Source of the DNA: an uncultured Gammaproteobacteria bacterium
GTDB lineage: Bacteria; Pseudomonadota; Gammaproteobacteria; Pseudomonadales; Pseudohongiellaceae
Reading direction: 5' to 3'
DNA: 64,000 bases
Assembly (NCBI GenBank): GCA_913048385.1
Contig: CAJWVZ010000001.1
Coordinates: forward strand, 124,001-188,000
The translations under genes and the position numbers were made by a program. This document shows, piece after piece, positions 1 to 8,641 of this stretch. The notes below the pieces were generated by a model. It made no database searches and was not told the origin of the DNA. It was given only the letters and a program-made list of their open reading frames with translations. Each line of letters opens with the position of its first letter. Positions within the stretch are counted from its first letter, which is position 1.

Positions 1-662
1 AGGAAGCCGTCGTCGCCAAGAGGTAAACCAATGTTACCCATGATTTGGCTCATACCGCCGTCACCTTCCGCAAACTCTCCAGTACGAGCTTCGAGTGTGA
101 AGCCCTCCGCTGCGTCGTTGAGCTGGAAGTTAATTACGCCGGCAATAGCATCTGAACCATACTGAGCGGCCGCACCGTCACGTAAGATTTCAGTCTGCTT
201 GATGGCTAGAGCTGGAATTGCTGAGATGTCAGCGCCTTGTGATCCTGAAGAGAGCGACCCTCCAAGCTCAGCGATAACACCTGAACGGTGTCGACGCTTT
301 CCATTAACTAAGATGAGCACGTTATCAGGTGGAAGTCCGCGAAGATTCGCTGGACGCACTAAGGTCGCTGCATCAGAAATTTCGTTTCTTGCTACGTTGT
401 ACGATGGGACAGTTGTTCTCAACATCTCGTCCATGTCAGCAGAGCCCATGTTCAAGAACTCTTCACCGCTAATTACGTCCACAGGTACAGACGAATCTGT
501 CGCGCTGCGTTGAGCTCGTCTAGAGCCGATCGTTACGATCTCTTCGACGATACCGTCTGCTTGTTGCGCAAGCACAAGTGGCGAGAAGCCAGCCGGTGCG
601 AGCAGACCAAGCGCTATGGCTGTCGGGAGGACCCGCCTTGCCATTGTAGGTCTATTTGTCAT
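1..662 (-). CDS. TonB-dependent receptor, N-terminal part (cut by the left edge)
   Basis: The visible part is a signal peptide ending near an A-Q-Q site, then a short region with the TonB-box-like stretch EEIVTIGSRR, then a typical plug domain. Plug hallmarks are the VLILVNGKRR segment and EILRDGAAAQYGSDAIAGVINF. Proteins of this type sit in the outer membrane and import a bound ligand using TonB energy. The substrate cannot be read from the plug. I chose the ATG at 662 because AAGGGGA lies about 8 nt upstream; an internal ATG at 644 would shorten the signal peptide. The beta-barrel lies outside the window. The strongly conserved plug makes the family call firm. Confidence 0.93.
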   Translation of the reverse strand, partial: MTNRPTMARRVLPTAIALGLLAPAGFSPLVLAQQADGIVEEIVTIGSRRAQRSATDSSVPVDVISGEEFLNMGSADMDEMLRTTVPSYNVARNEISDAATLVRPANLRGLPPDNVLILVNGKRRHRSGVIAELGGSLSSGSQGADISAIPALAIKQTEILRDGAAAQYGSDAIAGVINFQLNDAAEGFTLEARTGEFAEGDGGMSQIMGNIGLPLGDDGF

Positions 663-1121
663 TTACTTTCCCCTTGTAAGATTGTTTCTCTCACTGTCTA
701 TATAGATTAACTTGCATGCATGTCTATAAAGATAAAGCCGACTTTCCGTCCCTTGGGGAGACTGTTTTTGTTGGCACACCTTTTTAGCCAGCGCGAATTT
801 TACGTAAAAAACAATAAAAAGTATATTTTTAAGTCACAAATCACCCATTATTTGACTGTTTTTAGTGTCTAGTCGGATTCACAAGCACAAGATCTAGTGA
901 ATTGCATATCGAAGGTGAAGTAAATCTTAAACAATTGATTCTTAGTATAATTTTATAGTTTCGCTCCGGCGCTGGCCTAAAGCTCTGATTCTTCCTGATG
1001 TTGTTGAATTAGCCAAAAAACAATTTGCTCGGTTTTTTGCTATTCTTAATTTGCTCATCGGATAAATAAAAGCGGATTGAAAGCCGTGTGTGGGAAGTTA
1101 AGACCTCGAAGGAGAATATTT
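663..1121. other. Divergent intergenic region between TonB receptor and NosR-like gene
   Basis: About 460 bp without a convincing gene. It is A+T-rich and must carry the divergent promoters of the two flanking genes, but I could not fix -35/-10 pairs with confidence. At 1011-1041 there is an imperfect A/T-rich inverted repeat (AGC, one bulged base, a run of A, then a run of T and GCT) that could form a hairpin. Its role is unclear and it has no T-tract after it. Confidence 0.4.
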
Positions 1122-3140
1122 GTGGTTGCGCGGTTTCGGCTCAGAGTAGGTATGAAATCAAAGGTGGGTCTCGCGGACCCAGGACCGATCTTAATTGGCC
1201 TTGATCTTTTCTTGGTATTTTTCCTTTTATCAGCTCCTCTGCAAGCGCAGACCGTGACAGAAGACCTTTTACATCGCGTCATGCCTGACGCAACGAGTTT
1301 TGGATTAAAAAGTGGCGAGCCTCCGGTTTATCCGGCCTACAGAAAAAAAGACAATGCGGCTAACCCGGAGCTTATAGGTTATATATTTGAGACAAAAGAT
1401 TTCCCACCTGAAGAAATTGGATATAGCGCTCCAATTGAGGTGCTTGCTGGCATCGATCTCGAGGGGGCCTTGACGGGTATTGAAATTCTTTTCTATCGGG
1501 AGTCGTATAAGAGCATTCGGGGTGATTTTCTCAATACAGAACGGTTCCCCCAACAGTTTAAAAACAAATTTATTGGAGACGGTTTTCGAGTTGGTCGAGA
1601 TGTAGATGGGGTTTCGCGTGCGACAATTAGCAGTTGGGCTGCCGCTCGCGGGGTGCGCAATTCTGCTCGAAAAGTAGCGGAGGTTTATCTGGAAGCGGAT
1701 GATGCCGACGATCAAAAGTTGTTTGCGCTCGATTACTATGCCCAAAAAAATTGGAATCAGTTAATTGTGGAGGGGTTAGTAAAAAACTGGCCCATCCCGA
1801 TGTCCGATGGAACAACGCTTGAACTGACTTTAGCGTATCTTGGTGAAGAACAGTTGGGAGAGCTCTTGGTAGGATCGACCGACTACTCTCGGGCCGAGCG
1901 CGAGGCAAGCAGCCGATTGCGCGGAGGGTCGTTGCTGATGGTTGGCATTGCCGGTGACTCGTCGACTCCATTTCGTCAGGAGCGCTTGGCACTTGCGCAG
2001 GCCGGCAATATTGTGCAAGTAGAGCGGCGACGTTTTGTCTATGTGGGAAGTGCTGAAGAGGGCAAAAGTGCCAAGCAAATGCGTTTTGCGGGGGCAATTA
2101 TATTGCCTGAAACCTTTGATCTGCGACAGCCGTTTACCGTTTTTTATGATACAGATCTCCAAGTCGACTCGATTACTGAGCTTGTGCAGGTCGACTACGT
2201 TTTGCCTCCTCTTGCGCAGACCATTGCTTTTGGGGCCGCGCTTCCGGAGCACTTCCGTTCAGATTCACTTGGGCAGATAGCGGACGCGGATTCGGAAACG
2301 TGGATCTCAATTCTTCTTGACAGTGCTCCTTTGGTCGAGGTTACTGCATTAGTTATCTTGCTGGGACTTGTGCTTGCAGCATTTCTAACGAAGCTATCGA
2401 TGCTTCGCTGGGTTGCGTTGACAACGACCTTCCTTTACCTTGGATTTGTTAATGGGACCTTTCTCTCGGTTTCCCACCTTACGAATGCCATAAAGCAGGG
2501 GCCCTCATTATTTCTTAACGATCTTCCGTTATTGATTATTGTGATATTCACGCTAATTACGACTTTTTTTTGGGGGAGGGTTTTCTGCTCGTCGCTATGC
2601 CCGTTTGGGGCACTGCAGGACTTTTTGACGGCATTAGTACCTAAAGCGTGGCAGCGCGCCTTGCCCCAGTTATGGCATGACAGGATGATTTATCTTAAGT
2701 ATGGAATTCTTTTTCTACTCATAGGAACCGCTTTTGTTGTTCCCGAACTTACGATTTTCCATTTTTTTGAACCTTTCGGTACAATTTTCTACTTAAGTCA
2801 ATCATTCGTTTTGTGGGGAATCCTATTCCTATTTTTAATTGGTGCGGTCCTGGTTCCACGTTTTTATTGCCGGTATGCGTGCCCTCTTGGCGCTGCCCTC
2901 GGCGTAGGAAGTTTAATTTCTCCGCTCCGAATTAAACGAGTACCTCAGTGCGAGGTCTGCAAGGTTTGCGAGAACTCCTGTCCAACCGGTGCAATTCGTG
3001 TTGAGAAAATTGATTTTAAGGAGTGTGTTCGATGCGATATTTGTGAAAGAAAGCTCGTATCTAAAGCTGGTGTCTGCCGTCACGAGCTTTCTTCAGTGGT
3101 GGCCCGTCACAAGACTTGGGAGCCGATTGCGAGCAGTTAG
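1122..3140 (+). CDS. NosR/NirI-like FMN-binding polyferredoxin membrane protein
   Basis: NosR/NirI proteins are inner-membrane flavo-iron-sulfur proteins that pass electrons to periplasmic enzymes such as nitrous oxide reductase. Visible here: an N-terminal hydrophobic signal segment ending PLQAQ; a periplasmic FMN-binding domain with SRATIS, whose Thr is the usual covalent FMN site; several membrane helices; two CxxxCP motifs (CSSLCPFGA, CRYACPLGA); and a C-terminal ferredoxin-like part with CEVCKVCENSCP followed by CVRCDIC. The GTG at 1122 is preceded by AAGGAG at 7 nt, so I prefer it to the TTG at 1077 or the ATG at 1152; this gives 672 aa, near the family length. No nosZ is in the window, so the partner is unknown. 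The gene is convergent with a copper monooxygenase/cytochrome gene. Confidence 0.85.
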   Translation: MVARFRLRVGMKSKVGLADPGPILIGLDLFLVFFLLSAPLQAQTVTEDLLHRVMPDATSFGLKSGEPPVYPAYRKKDNAANPELIGYIFETKDFPPEEIGYSAPIEVLAGIDLEGALTGIEILFYRESYKSIRGDFLNTERFPQQFKNKFIGDGFRVGRDVDGVSRATISSWAAARGVRNSARKVAEVYLEADDADDQKLFALDYYAQKNWNQLIVEGLVKNWPIPMSDGTTLELTLAYLGEEQLGELLVGSTDYSRAEREASSRLRGGSLLMVGIAGDSSTPFRQERLALAQAGNIVQVERRRFVYVGSAEEGKSAKQMRFAGAIILPETFDLRQPFTVFYDTDLQVDSITELVQVDYVLPPLAQTIAFGAALPEHFRSDSLGQIADADSETWISILLDSAPLVEVTALVILLGLVLAAFLTKLSMLRWVALTTTFLYLGFVNGTFLSVSHLTNAIKQGPSLFLNDLPLLIIVIFTLITTFFWGRVFCSSLCPFGALQDFLTALVPKAWQRALPQLWHDRMIYLKYGILFLLIGTAFVVPELTIFHFFEPFGTIFYLSQSFVLWGILFLFLIGAVLVPRFYCRYACPLGAALGVGSLISPLRIKRVPQCEVCKVCENSCPTGAIRVEKIDFKECVRCDICERKLVSKAGVCRHELSSVVARHKTWEPIASS

Positions 3141-3179
3141 CTTCCAGCAATTATCCCAAGAGGTAGGCTTCCTCTTTTC

Positions 3180-4556
3180 TCAGTCTTCAGATAACCAGGT
3201 GAAGTCATCCTCAGCAAGGGTGAGAAGAGCTGTACTTTCCCGCCGATTTTGTTCCGCCTTGCGTGCTCCCTCCAATACGTCTTTAGGGATGTCATCGCCT
3301 ACAACGATTCCACGCTTGGTAGTCGGTGCAAAATATATTCGGGCATTAGCCATTTCGTCGGTGGTTGCTGGGCCATAAACAACGTCAGCAGTGGGGTCAG
3401 GATTGAACCGATTGTCGGTAGAATTATCAAACCACCAAGAGAGATGAAGCACTGAGCCCGCCGGCAGGAACTTTGGTTCTTTATATTCGTAAAGGAACTG
3501 CCAATTAAAGTCATAGTCCGGAACCCATAAGAGGGTCTCAATCTCTCCATCCGGATATTCGACCTCGTAGCGCATTGCCTTTCCGCGGTAGTGCATGTGA
3601 GGGCCCATTGATAAAAGGAAAATGTCCTCATCAATTAGATGTGTGTTGGTAACCTTAAAGTTTGGATCTCCGGCGGGAATTGTCCAGCCCCGATTTGGAA
3701 GGAGGTTGGTTTCGACGACATGATCTATGACTTCTCCTTCATCATAGAAAACAAATCCGGCTTTAGTCATATCTTCAACAGAGGTGCCTTCGCCGGGCGT
3801 TTTATGATAGTGCATATTTACGGTAATGAAGGGGTTCTCTGGCATCAAAACACCCCAGCCCTCGGGGTAGGTGAATGGTCCCCTCCCGGGCACACCGACT
3901 CCCATGTGGCTTGAAACAATATGATGCACCCAAGGGCCGCCTGGGTTGAGCTCTGCCTTCGAGATCCATTTTGGTTCAGTGTGGGCGCCATCCGGAATAG
4001 GCATCTCAATCGTCGGTTGCCAATCCTCTACATTATCAGCGACTTTCACTGGGCGTTCGAACTGAACTAAAAGGTCAGGATCCCCAATCCACCAGCCTGA
4101 GGGAGGCAGCTGAGTGGCTCCCTCTGTGCTCGCGATGCTTTTGAAATCTTCTGGATTGCCTTCTACCATCCCGCTGTCAATCCAGGCGATTAGTACGTTC
4201 TTTTCTTTTATGTCGATATACCGCTCATCCTTAAACTCGCCGCGATGTCTTTCATGCGCTCCCCATGGAGGCATATAACCGGTCGTTAATGCGTTGCGAA
4301 TCATCGGTCCCCAAGCCCTCGCTTGAGAATAGTCTAGTAATGACATAGGAGCTGTGATGCCACCGACCTTGGGGCCATCAGGTTGATGACAAGCGGCACA
4401 ATTCTTTTCGAATAGGGGGAGTGCGTCAGCATAAAAACTTGGAGGATTATCTTGAGCGAATATTGATGAGCAAAAAAACAATGCGATGAGAGCGCTCTGA
4501 TACCTAGCTATTGAAGAGATGCCTGCAGACTTGAAGTTGTCTTGGTTGCGAAACAT
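3180..4556 (-). CDS. Secreted cytochrome c fused to a copper type II monooxygenase-like (PHM-fold) domain
   Basis: After a signal peptide ending SIFAQ comes a cytochrome c domain with heme motif CAACH (residues 53-57) and a likely axial Met in YMPPW (about 95). The rest resembles the two beta-sandwich domains of peptidylglycine hydroxylating monooxygenase. The copper ligands of that family are all recognisable: His211-His212 (WVHHIV), a third His in NMHYHK (249/251), His320 and His322 (GPHMHYRGK), and Met402 in TTDEMANARIYF. A periplasmic copper oxygenase fed electrons by its own heme is the natural reading; the substrate is unknown. GGAGG lies 6 nt before the ATG. It is convergent with the NosR-like gene, 40 bp apart. 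Confidence 0.8.
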   Translation of the reverse strand: MFRNQDNFKSAGISSIARYQSALIALFFCSSIFAQDNPPSFYADALPLFEKNCAACHQPDGPKVGGITAPMSLLDYSQARAWGPMIRNALTTGYMPPWGAHERHRGEFKDERYIDIKEKNVLIAWIDSGMVEGNPEDFKSIASTEGATQLPPSGWWIGDPDLLVQFERPVKVADNVEDWQPTIEMPIPDGAHTEPKWISKAELNPGGPWVHHIVSSHMGVGVPGRGPFTYPEGWGVLMPENPFITVNMHYHKTPGEGTSVEDMTKAGFVFYDEGEVIDHVVETNLLPNRGWTIPAGDPNFKVTNTHLIDEDIFLLSMGPHMHYRGKAMRYEVEYPDGEIETLLWVPDYDFNWQFLYEYKEPKFLPAGSVLHLSWWFDNSTDNRFNPDPTADVVYGPATTDEMANARIYFAPTTKRGIVVGDDIPKDVLEGARKAEQNRRESTALLTLAEDDFTWLSED

Positions 4557-4693
4557 AAGAACCTCCGCTATCTATTGCTCGAGCAATTTTTGTTTTCGAT
4601 CCATGCAAGCTACCGTATTCTTCGAGCCAGTGGAAGTGTAATTTTTAACAGGCGGGGAGTCTCTCAGCTTTGGCTTTTGATCATTCTTCGAAG

Positions 4694-6268
4694 CTACAAA
4701 GAATTCAGATTAGAAAGCAATTTTTCGGCTCGCTCGAGAGTCGCTGCTCGTAAAGCCTTATCTTGCTTGTCCCAGACTCGGTATGTCATACCGATTCGCG
4801 GATTTCGGCTGAACTCAGAGCGATTCCTATCCATGAAATGCCAGTATAGGCTGTTCAATGGGCAAGCAGTTTCGCCCGACTTTTCTTTAACCTTGTAAGA
4901 ACAATCATTACAGTAATCGGTCATTTTGTTGATGTAGTTACCGCTTGCTGCGTACGGTTTGCTCGCTATTAGGCCGCCATCTGAAAACAGAGCCATGCCT
5001 CTCGTATTGGGCATCTCGACCCATTCTATCGCGTCAATATAGATACCCAGATACCACTCTTCGACTTGATCCGGATCTATACCAGCGATCAAACAAAAAT
5101 TCCCTGTAACCATTAGACGTTGAATGTGATGAGCATAGCTAAATTCTAATGATTGATTTATTGCTGCGCTTACACAACGCATTTTAGTTTTACCATTCCA
5201 AAAAAAATCAGGTAGATTTGATGTTGCGTTTAAGTGGTTCTTTTCTCTGTAGGCTGGCATGTTTTGCCAATACATTCCCCGAATATATTCCCGCCACCCA
5301 AGAATTTGTCGGACAAAACCCTCAACCTGCGGTAAAAGTGATGCATCCGGCCTTTTCTTGTATTGTCTTAACGCAGCTTCAATGACTTCTTTTGGGCTCA
5401 GCATTTTGCAATTTAGTGAGAACGAAATCCTTGAGTGATAAAGACTCCAAGCGTGCTCAGATTTCCCAGTCATTGCGTCTTGGTATAATCCGAATTTGGA
5501 GAGAAAGTCGCTGCAAAATTTTTCAAGCAATTCTAGAGACTGATCTCGATTGATAGGCCAGATCAGAGAATCAGTAATGCTACCAAAATAACTAATCTGA
5601 TTTTCTTGAAGGCGAGTGAGAATGGCTGAGACTTGGTTATCGTAGATGTGTGGATGCGGGATTTCTGCCAGTTCTGCCGGTTTCAGCTTAGATCTGTTTT
5701 CAGCGTCAAAATTCCAACGTCCCCCTGTTGGTTCATTGTCTTCAATAAGAATATCAAACCGCCGACGCATTTTACGGTAAAAATTCTCCATCCGCGTCGT
5801 TTTACCGGTCGTGAAAAAGTCAGGGATTTCGTTAAACGGAAGTAAAAAATGTTCGCTCTCATATCGTTTGATGATTATTTTCTTTGGCAGCTTCATGCCC
5901 TCAAGTTGAGTGAGCAGACGGTGTTCATCTGGCCGCTGGTACTCAAACCTGGTTGCCCCGCATTTTCCGCATAGAAATTCAATTAGTTCTGGGAGGTCTG
6001 TAAATTCTGACGTTTGGTATAAATCAAGGTGAAGAACACGATGTCCATTTAGTTTAAGTTGGCGCGAGAAGGCTTCCATTGCAGAAAAAAAAGAAACGAT
6101 TTTTTGTACATGATGGCGAACATAATTTGTTTCTTGATGAAGCTCCGCGACTACATATAGAGTCGATGGATCAACCTCGCTGAACCAACTGTGGTTTGCG
6201 TCAAGCTGGTCACCAAGAATCCAGCGTAATTTTTTCGCGGGCTCTTGCTTGGGCACGTGGGGTTTCAT
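4694..6268 (-). CDS. Fe-S cluster (6-4) photolyase / cryptochrome-related protein (DPRP family)
   Basis: This is the prokaryotic (6-4) photolyase class (FeS-BCP, Pfam DPRP) that repairs UV (6-4) photoproducts using FAD, a lumazine antenna and a [4Fe-4S] cluster. The protein opens with LRWILGDQLD, typical of the class. Four cysteines fit the cluster ligands: Cys365 (KMRC), Cys453 and Cys456 (YCNDC) and Cys469 (ACP). The HisHis pair at 380-381 (YAHHIQRLM) matches the catalytic histidine region. Length 524 aa is normal for the family. AAGG precedes the ATG at a suitable distance. It is divergent from the DCC/SDR pair, with which it may share light or UV control; that link is inference. Confidence 0.9.
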   Translation of the reverse strand: MKPHVPKQEPAKKLRWILGDQLDANHSWFSEVDPSTLYVVAELHQETNYVRHHVQKIVSFFSAMEAFSRQLKLNGHRVLHLDLYQTSEFTDLPELIEFLCGKCGATRFEYQRPDEHRLLTQLEGMKLPKKIIIKRYESEHFLLPFNEIPDFFTTGKTTRMENFYRKMRRRFDILIEDNEPTGGRWNFDAENRSKLKPAELAEIPHPHIYDNQVSAILTRLQENQISYFGSITDSLIWPINRDQSLELLEKFCSDFLSKFGLYQDAMTGKSEHAWSLYHSRISFSLNCKMLSPKEVIEAALRQYKKRPDASLLPQVEGFVRQILGWREYIRGMYWQNMPAYREKNHLNATSNLPDFFWNGKTKMRCVSAAINQSLEFSYAHHIQRLMVTGNFCLIAGIDPDQVEEWYLGIYIDAIEWVEMPNTRGMALFSDGGLIASKPYAASGNYINKMTDYCNDCSYKVKEKSGETACPLNSLYWHFMDRNRSEFSRNPRIGMTYRVWDKQDKALRAATLERAEKLLSNLNSL

Positions 6269-6407
6269 TGATACCTTTCTAGTTTTTGAATAGATAATGC
6301 CTTCAAACGTTATTTTTTTTATTTTAGACTTTTTTACGGCATCAAAAGAACTGAGTTTAGTGGCAAGTCGTTATTATTGAGTGTGTATCTTATAAGGACT
6401 GTGAACG

Positions 6408-6818
6408 ATGTACCCGTTGACGATATTTTACGACAGTAAGTGCCCTTTGTGTGTCGCTGAGATGCGCCAGCTAGGGGACTTGGATTCTTATCGAAGGCTT
6501 ATGATGGTAGATATACATGAACCTGAATTTGATCGCGTTTACCCGGACATCGATCGGCAGGCGGCGGACAGAATTCTACATGCGCGATTTAGTGATGGTG
6601 TGTTGATATTCGGTCTGGATGTTACCTACCAGGCTTGGCAAGCCGTTGGTAAAAAGCCTTGGTTGGCTATCTTAAGAATGAGAGGGATTCGCTTCTTCGC
6701 CGATATCGCCTACAGAGCTTTCGCTCGGCATCGATACACCATTTCTTTCCTTCTAACCGGACAACGTCGTTGTGAGACATGCTCGATTGGGAAATCGAGC
6801 CAGATGCGAAGCGAATGA
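6408..6818 (+). CDS. DCC-family thiol-disulfide oxidoreductase-like protein (DUF393)
   Basis: A short thioredoxin-like protein of the DCC family, named for its Asp-x-x-Cys-x-x-Cys start. Here YDSKCPLC carries Asp9, Cys12 and Cys15. These proteins are predicted thiol-disulfide oxidoreductases; substrates are mostly unknown. At 136 aa the length is typical. AAGGA lies 9 nt before the ATG. The stop codon overlaps the ATG of the next gene (ATGA), so the two are translationally coupled. The divergent photolyase gene is a frequent neighbour of DCC genes in marine bacteria, as far as I recall, which suggests a light-stress role; that is inference. Confidence 0.85.
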   Translation: MYPLTIFYDSKCPLCVAEMRQLGDLDSYRRLMMVDIHEPEFDRVYPDIDRQAADRILHARFSDGVLIFGLDVTYQAWQAVGKKPWLAILRMRGIRFFADIAYRAFARHRYTISFLLTGQRRCETCSIGKSSQMRSE

Positions 6819-7549
6819 GTAATGCCGCTCTTGTAATAGGGGCTTCAGGTGGGATTGCTAGAGCCACAACTGAAGCATTATTAGCCTCAGACGCCAACAT
6901 GCTTGTGATCGCAGTTAGCCGGTCGTCAGCACCAACTAAGCTTGACTCACGCTGTCGTTGGATGCAGTGCTCATACGAAGATCAGGGGATTGGTGAGACT
7001 CTGCGGGAAATTGCGGAATTAAGGGACGTAATTACCAAAGTCTTTATTTGTAACGGGATACTTCATAGCGATGAAATTTTTCCAGAGAAGCGAGTGGAAG
7101 ATATCGAGCGAGAGTCTCTTCATGCCGTTTTCGAGGCCAATGCTGTTGTCCCGATGTTATGGGTCAAAAATTTAAAGCCTCTATTGCGAGGACCAGAACC
7201 GACAGTGATATGCGTTTTGAGCGCGCGCGTAGGCAGTATCTCGGATAACAAAAAAGGGGGTTGGTATGCTTATCGCGCGTCAAAGGCTGCGCTTAACATG
7301 TTTATAAAGACGAGCGCCATCGAATTTGCAAGAATCGCGCCGAAATCGCAGTTTATCGTTTTCCATCCTGGTACCACCGACACACCTCTATCGTCTCCGT
7401 TTCAGGCTTCTGTTCCGGCAGACCGTCTTTTTAGTCCAAGCTTTGTTGCAAATAAGATGGTTCAAATTGTTGAAAAGTATATCCGTAGCGAGACTGGATC
7501 AGGGGAGGCACATTTTTTAGCTTGGGACGGGTCTACCGTGAGTTGGTAG
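6815..7549 (+). CDS. Short-chain dehydrogenase/reductase (C-factor-like SDR)
   Basis: A Rossmann-fold NAD(P)-dependent oxidoreductase. The N terminus has the cofactor motif GASGGIA, and the active-site Tyr-x-x-x-Lys is in WYAYRASKAA. The middle part with NGILH and the C-terminal layout resemble the C-factor/CsgA-like branch of SDRs. I chose the ATG at 6815, which overlaps the stop of the DCC gene by one ATGA; an upstream ATG at 6779 in the same frame would add 12 residues within the DCC gene and lacks support. Product 244 aa. Substrate cannot be predicted. It lies in the group around the photolyase gene. Confidence 0.87.
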   Translation: MSNAALVIGASGGIARATTEALLASDANMLVIAVSRSSAPTKLDSRCRWMQCSYEDQGIGETLREIAELRDVITKVFICNGILHSDEIFPEKRVEDIERESLHAVFEANAVVPMLWVKNLKPLLRGPEPTVICVLSARVGSISDNKKGGWYAYRASKAALNMFIKTSAIEFARIAPKSQFIVFHPGTTDTPLSSPFQASVPADRLFSPSFVANKMVQIVEKYIRSETGSGEAHFLAWDGSTVSW

Positions 7550-7642
7550 TTAATCTTTGTCTTTTGGCATCGCTTCCGCGACAAAACCTTCTGTTAATTC
7601 ATCTTTATTTACTATTGTTCAAAGTGTTAATCAAATTGAATC

Positions 7643-8518
7643 TTAGGCTTGGTCAGTTCTCCTTCCCAAAAATGGGACGAGAACGGGGGTGGATTCAACG
7701 TATTTTTGATACTCCAAATTCGATGCCCATCTTTCATTGGCGTTCGCTTCTAATAGATTGATCCCGCTCACTCTTGAAATCAGTAAAATGACGAATACGG
7801 GGGAAATCAAGGTAGCAAACTGCCAACCGGCTAGGGTTGGTAATGCAATAATAGCGATACCAAGCCAAAGCATCATTTCGCCAAAATAATTTGGATGCCG
7901 AGATATAGACCAAAGACCAGTACGTATAAATTTGCCCGCATTTTCTGTCTTGGCTCTGAACACTGTTTTTTGTTTATCGGCAATTACCTCAATCGAAAAT
8001 CCCGCCAACCAAAGCAATCCACCGAGGAACAGGGAAAAATCGGCGTCGGTATGTTTCTCTGATGTTATCGCTGTTAAGCCGGCCGCAAAGGTGATGAAGA
8101 CCCATGTTCCTCCGAGCGTCCAGGTCAATAAAAATCTTACAAACATTGTTTTCATCACTGTAAATCGTCGATCAAAACCAGCCTTTTTCACTCGCATAAA
8201 AAGAAAGCTTCCGAGCCTGAAGGCCCAAATACAGACCATTGCGGCCACAATACCGCTCCTCAGGTCGAGGTTTGGGCTGAGGGCGACAGCAATGAATGTT
8301 GCAAACAAGTAGGATATTGCTCCGATAAGATCAAAGTAATGCTCGGTTTGGAAGACGTAGGCGGGGATGAACGCAAGCCAATGCAAGATGAAGCTGACCG
8401 AGGCACAGATTATAAAAATGGGGATTCCATTAAACGTCGCCGAACCGCTACCACCCGCAAGCGCAATTAAACTGCTAAAGATAATGGCTAGAACTATAAA
8501 TAAAATTTGTTTTATCAC
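7643..8518 (-). CDS. DUF1295 / steroid 5-alpha-reductase-like membrane protein
   Basis: A polytopic membrane protein with about seven hydrophobic helices. The C-terminal part has the family signature SRHPNYFGEM, preceded by TGLWSI, as in DUF1295 and the steroid 5-alpha-reductase/isoprenylcysteine methyltransferase superfamily. These proteins probably bind NADPH and reduce or modify lipid-like substrates; the actual reaction is unknown. I prefer the GTG at 8518, preceded by GGGGAAGG at a good distance, over the TTG at 8536. Product 291 aa. It is convergent with the SDR gene, with about 90 bp between them. Confidence 0.85.
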   Translation of the reverse strand: MIKQILFIVLAIIFSSLIALAGGSGSATFNGIPIFIICASVSFILHWLAFIPAYVFQTEHYFDLIGAISYLFATFIAVALSPNLDLRSGIVAAMVCIWAFRLGSFLFMRVKKAGFDRRFTVMKTMFVRFLLTWTLGGTWVFITFAAGLTAITSEKHTDADFSLFLGGLLWLAGFSIEVIADKQKTVFRAKTENAGKFIRTGLWSISRHPNYFGEMMLWLGIAIIALPTLAGWQFATLISPVFVILLISRVSGINLLEANANERWASNLEYQKYVESTPVLVPFLGRRTDQA

Positions 8519-8641
8519 AAGGCCTTCCCCGTTCAAATTTTTTCTGAGTCGTGACGTGAAGGTTGAAAAGGGGCGTCTCGGCTCTTATTATTATTTTGTA
8601 GTATCTTATACTATTTCTTCTTTAATCGGTGATTTAAGAGA

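Noticed and set aside
1011-1041. A/T-rich hairpin as a rho-independent terminator
   Set aside because: It lies upstream of both flanking genes, has an A/T stem with a bulge and is not followed by a separate T-tract.
1627-2097. Open frame of 156 codons on the minus strand inside the NosR-like gene
   Set aside because: It lies fully opposite a well-supported gene and its translation has no recognisable features.
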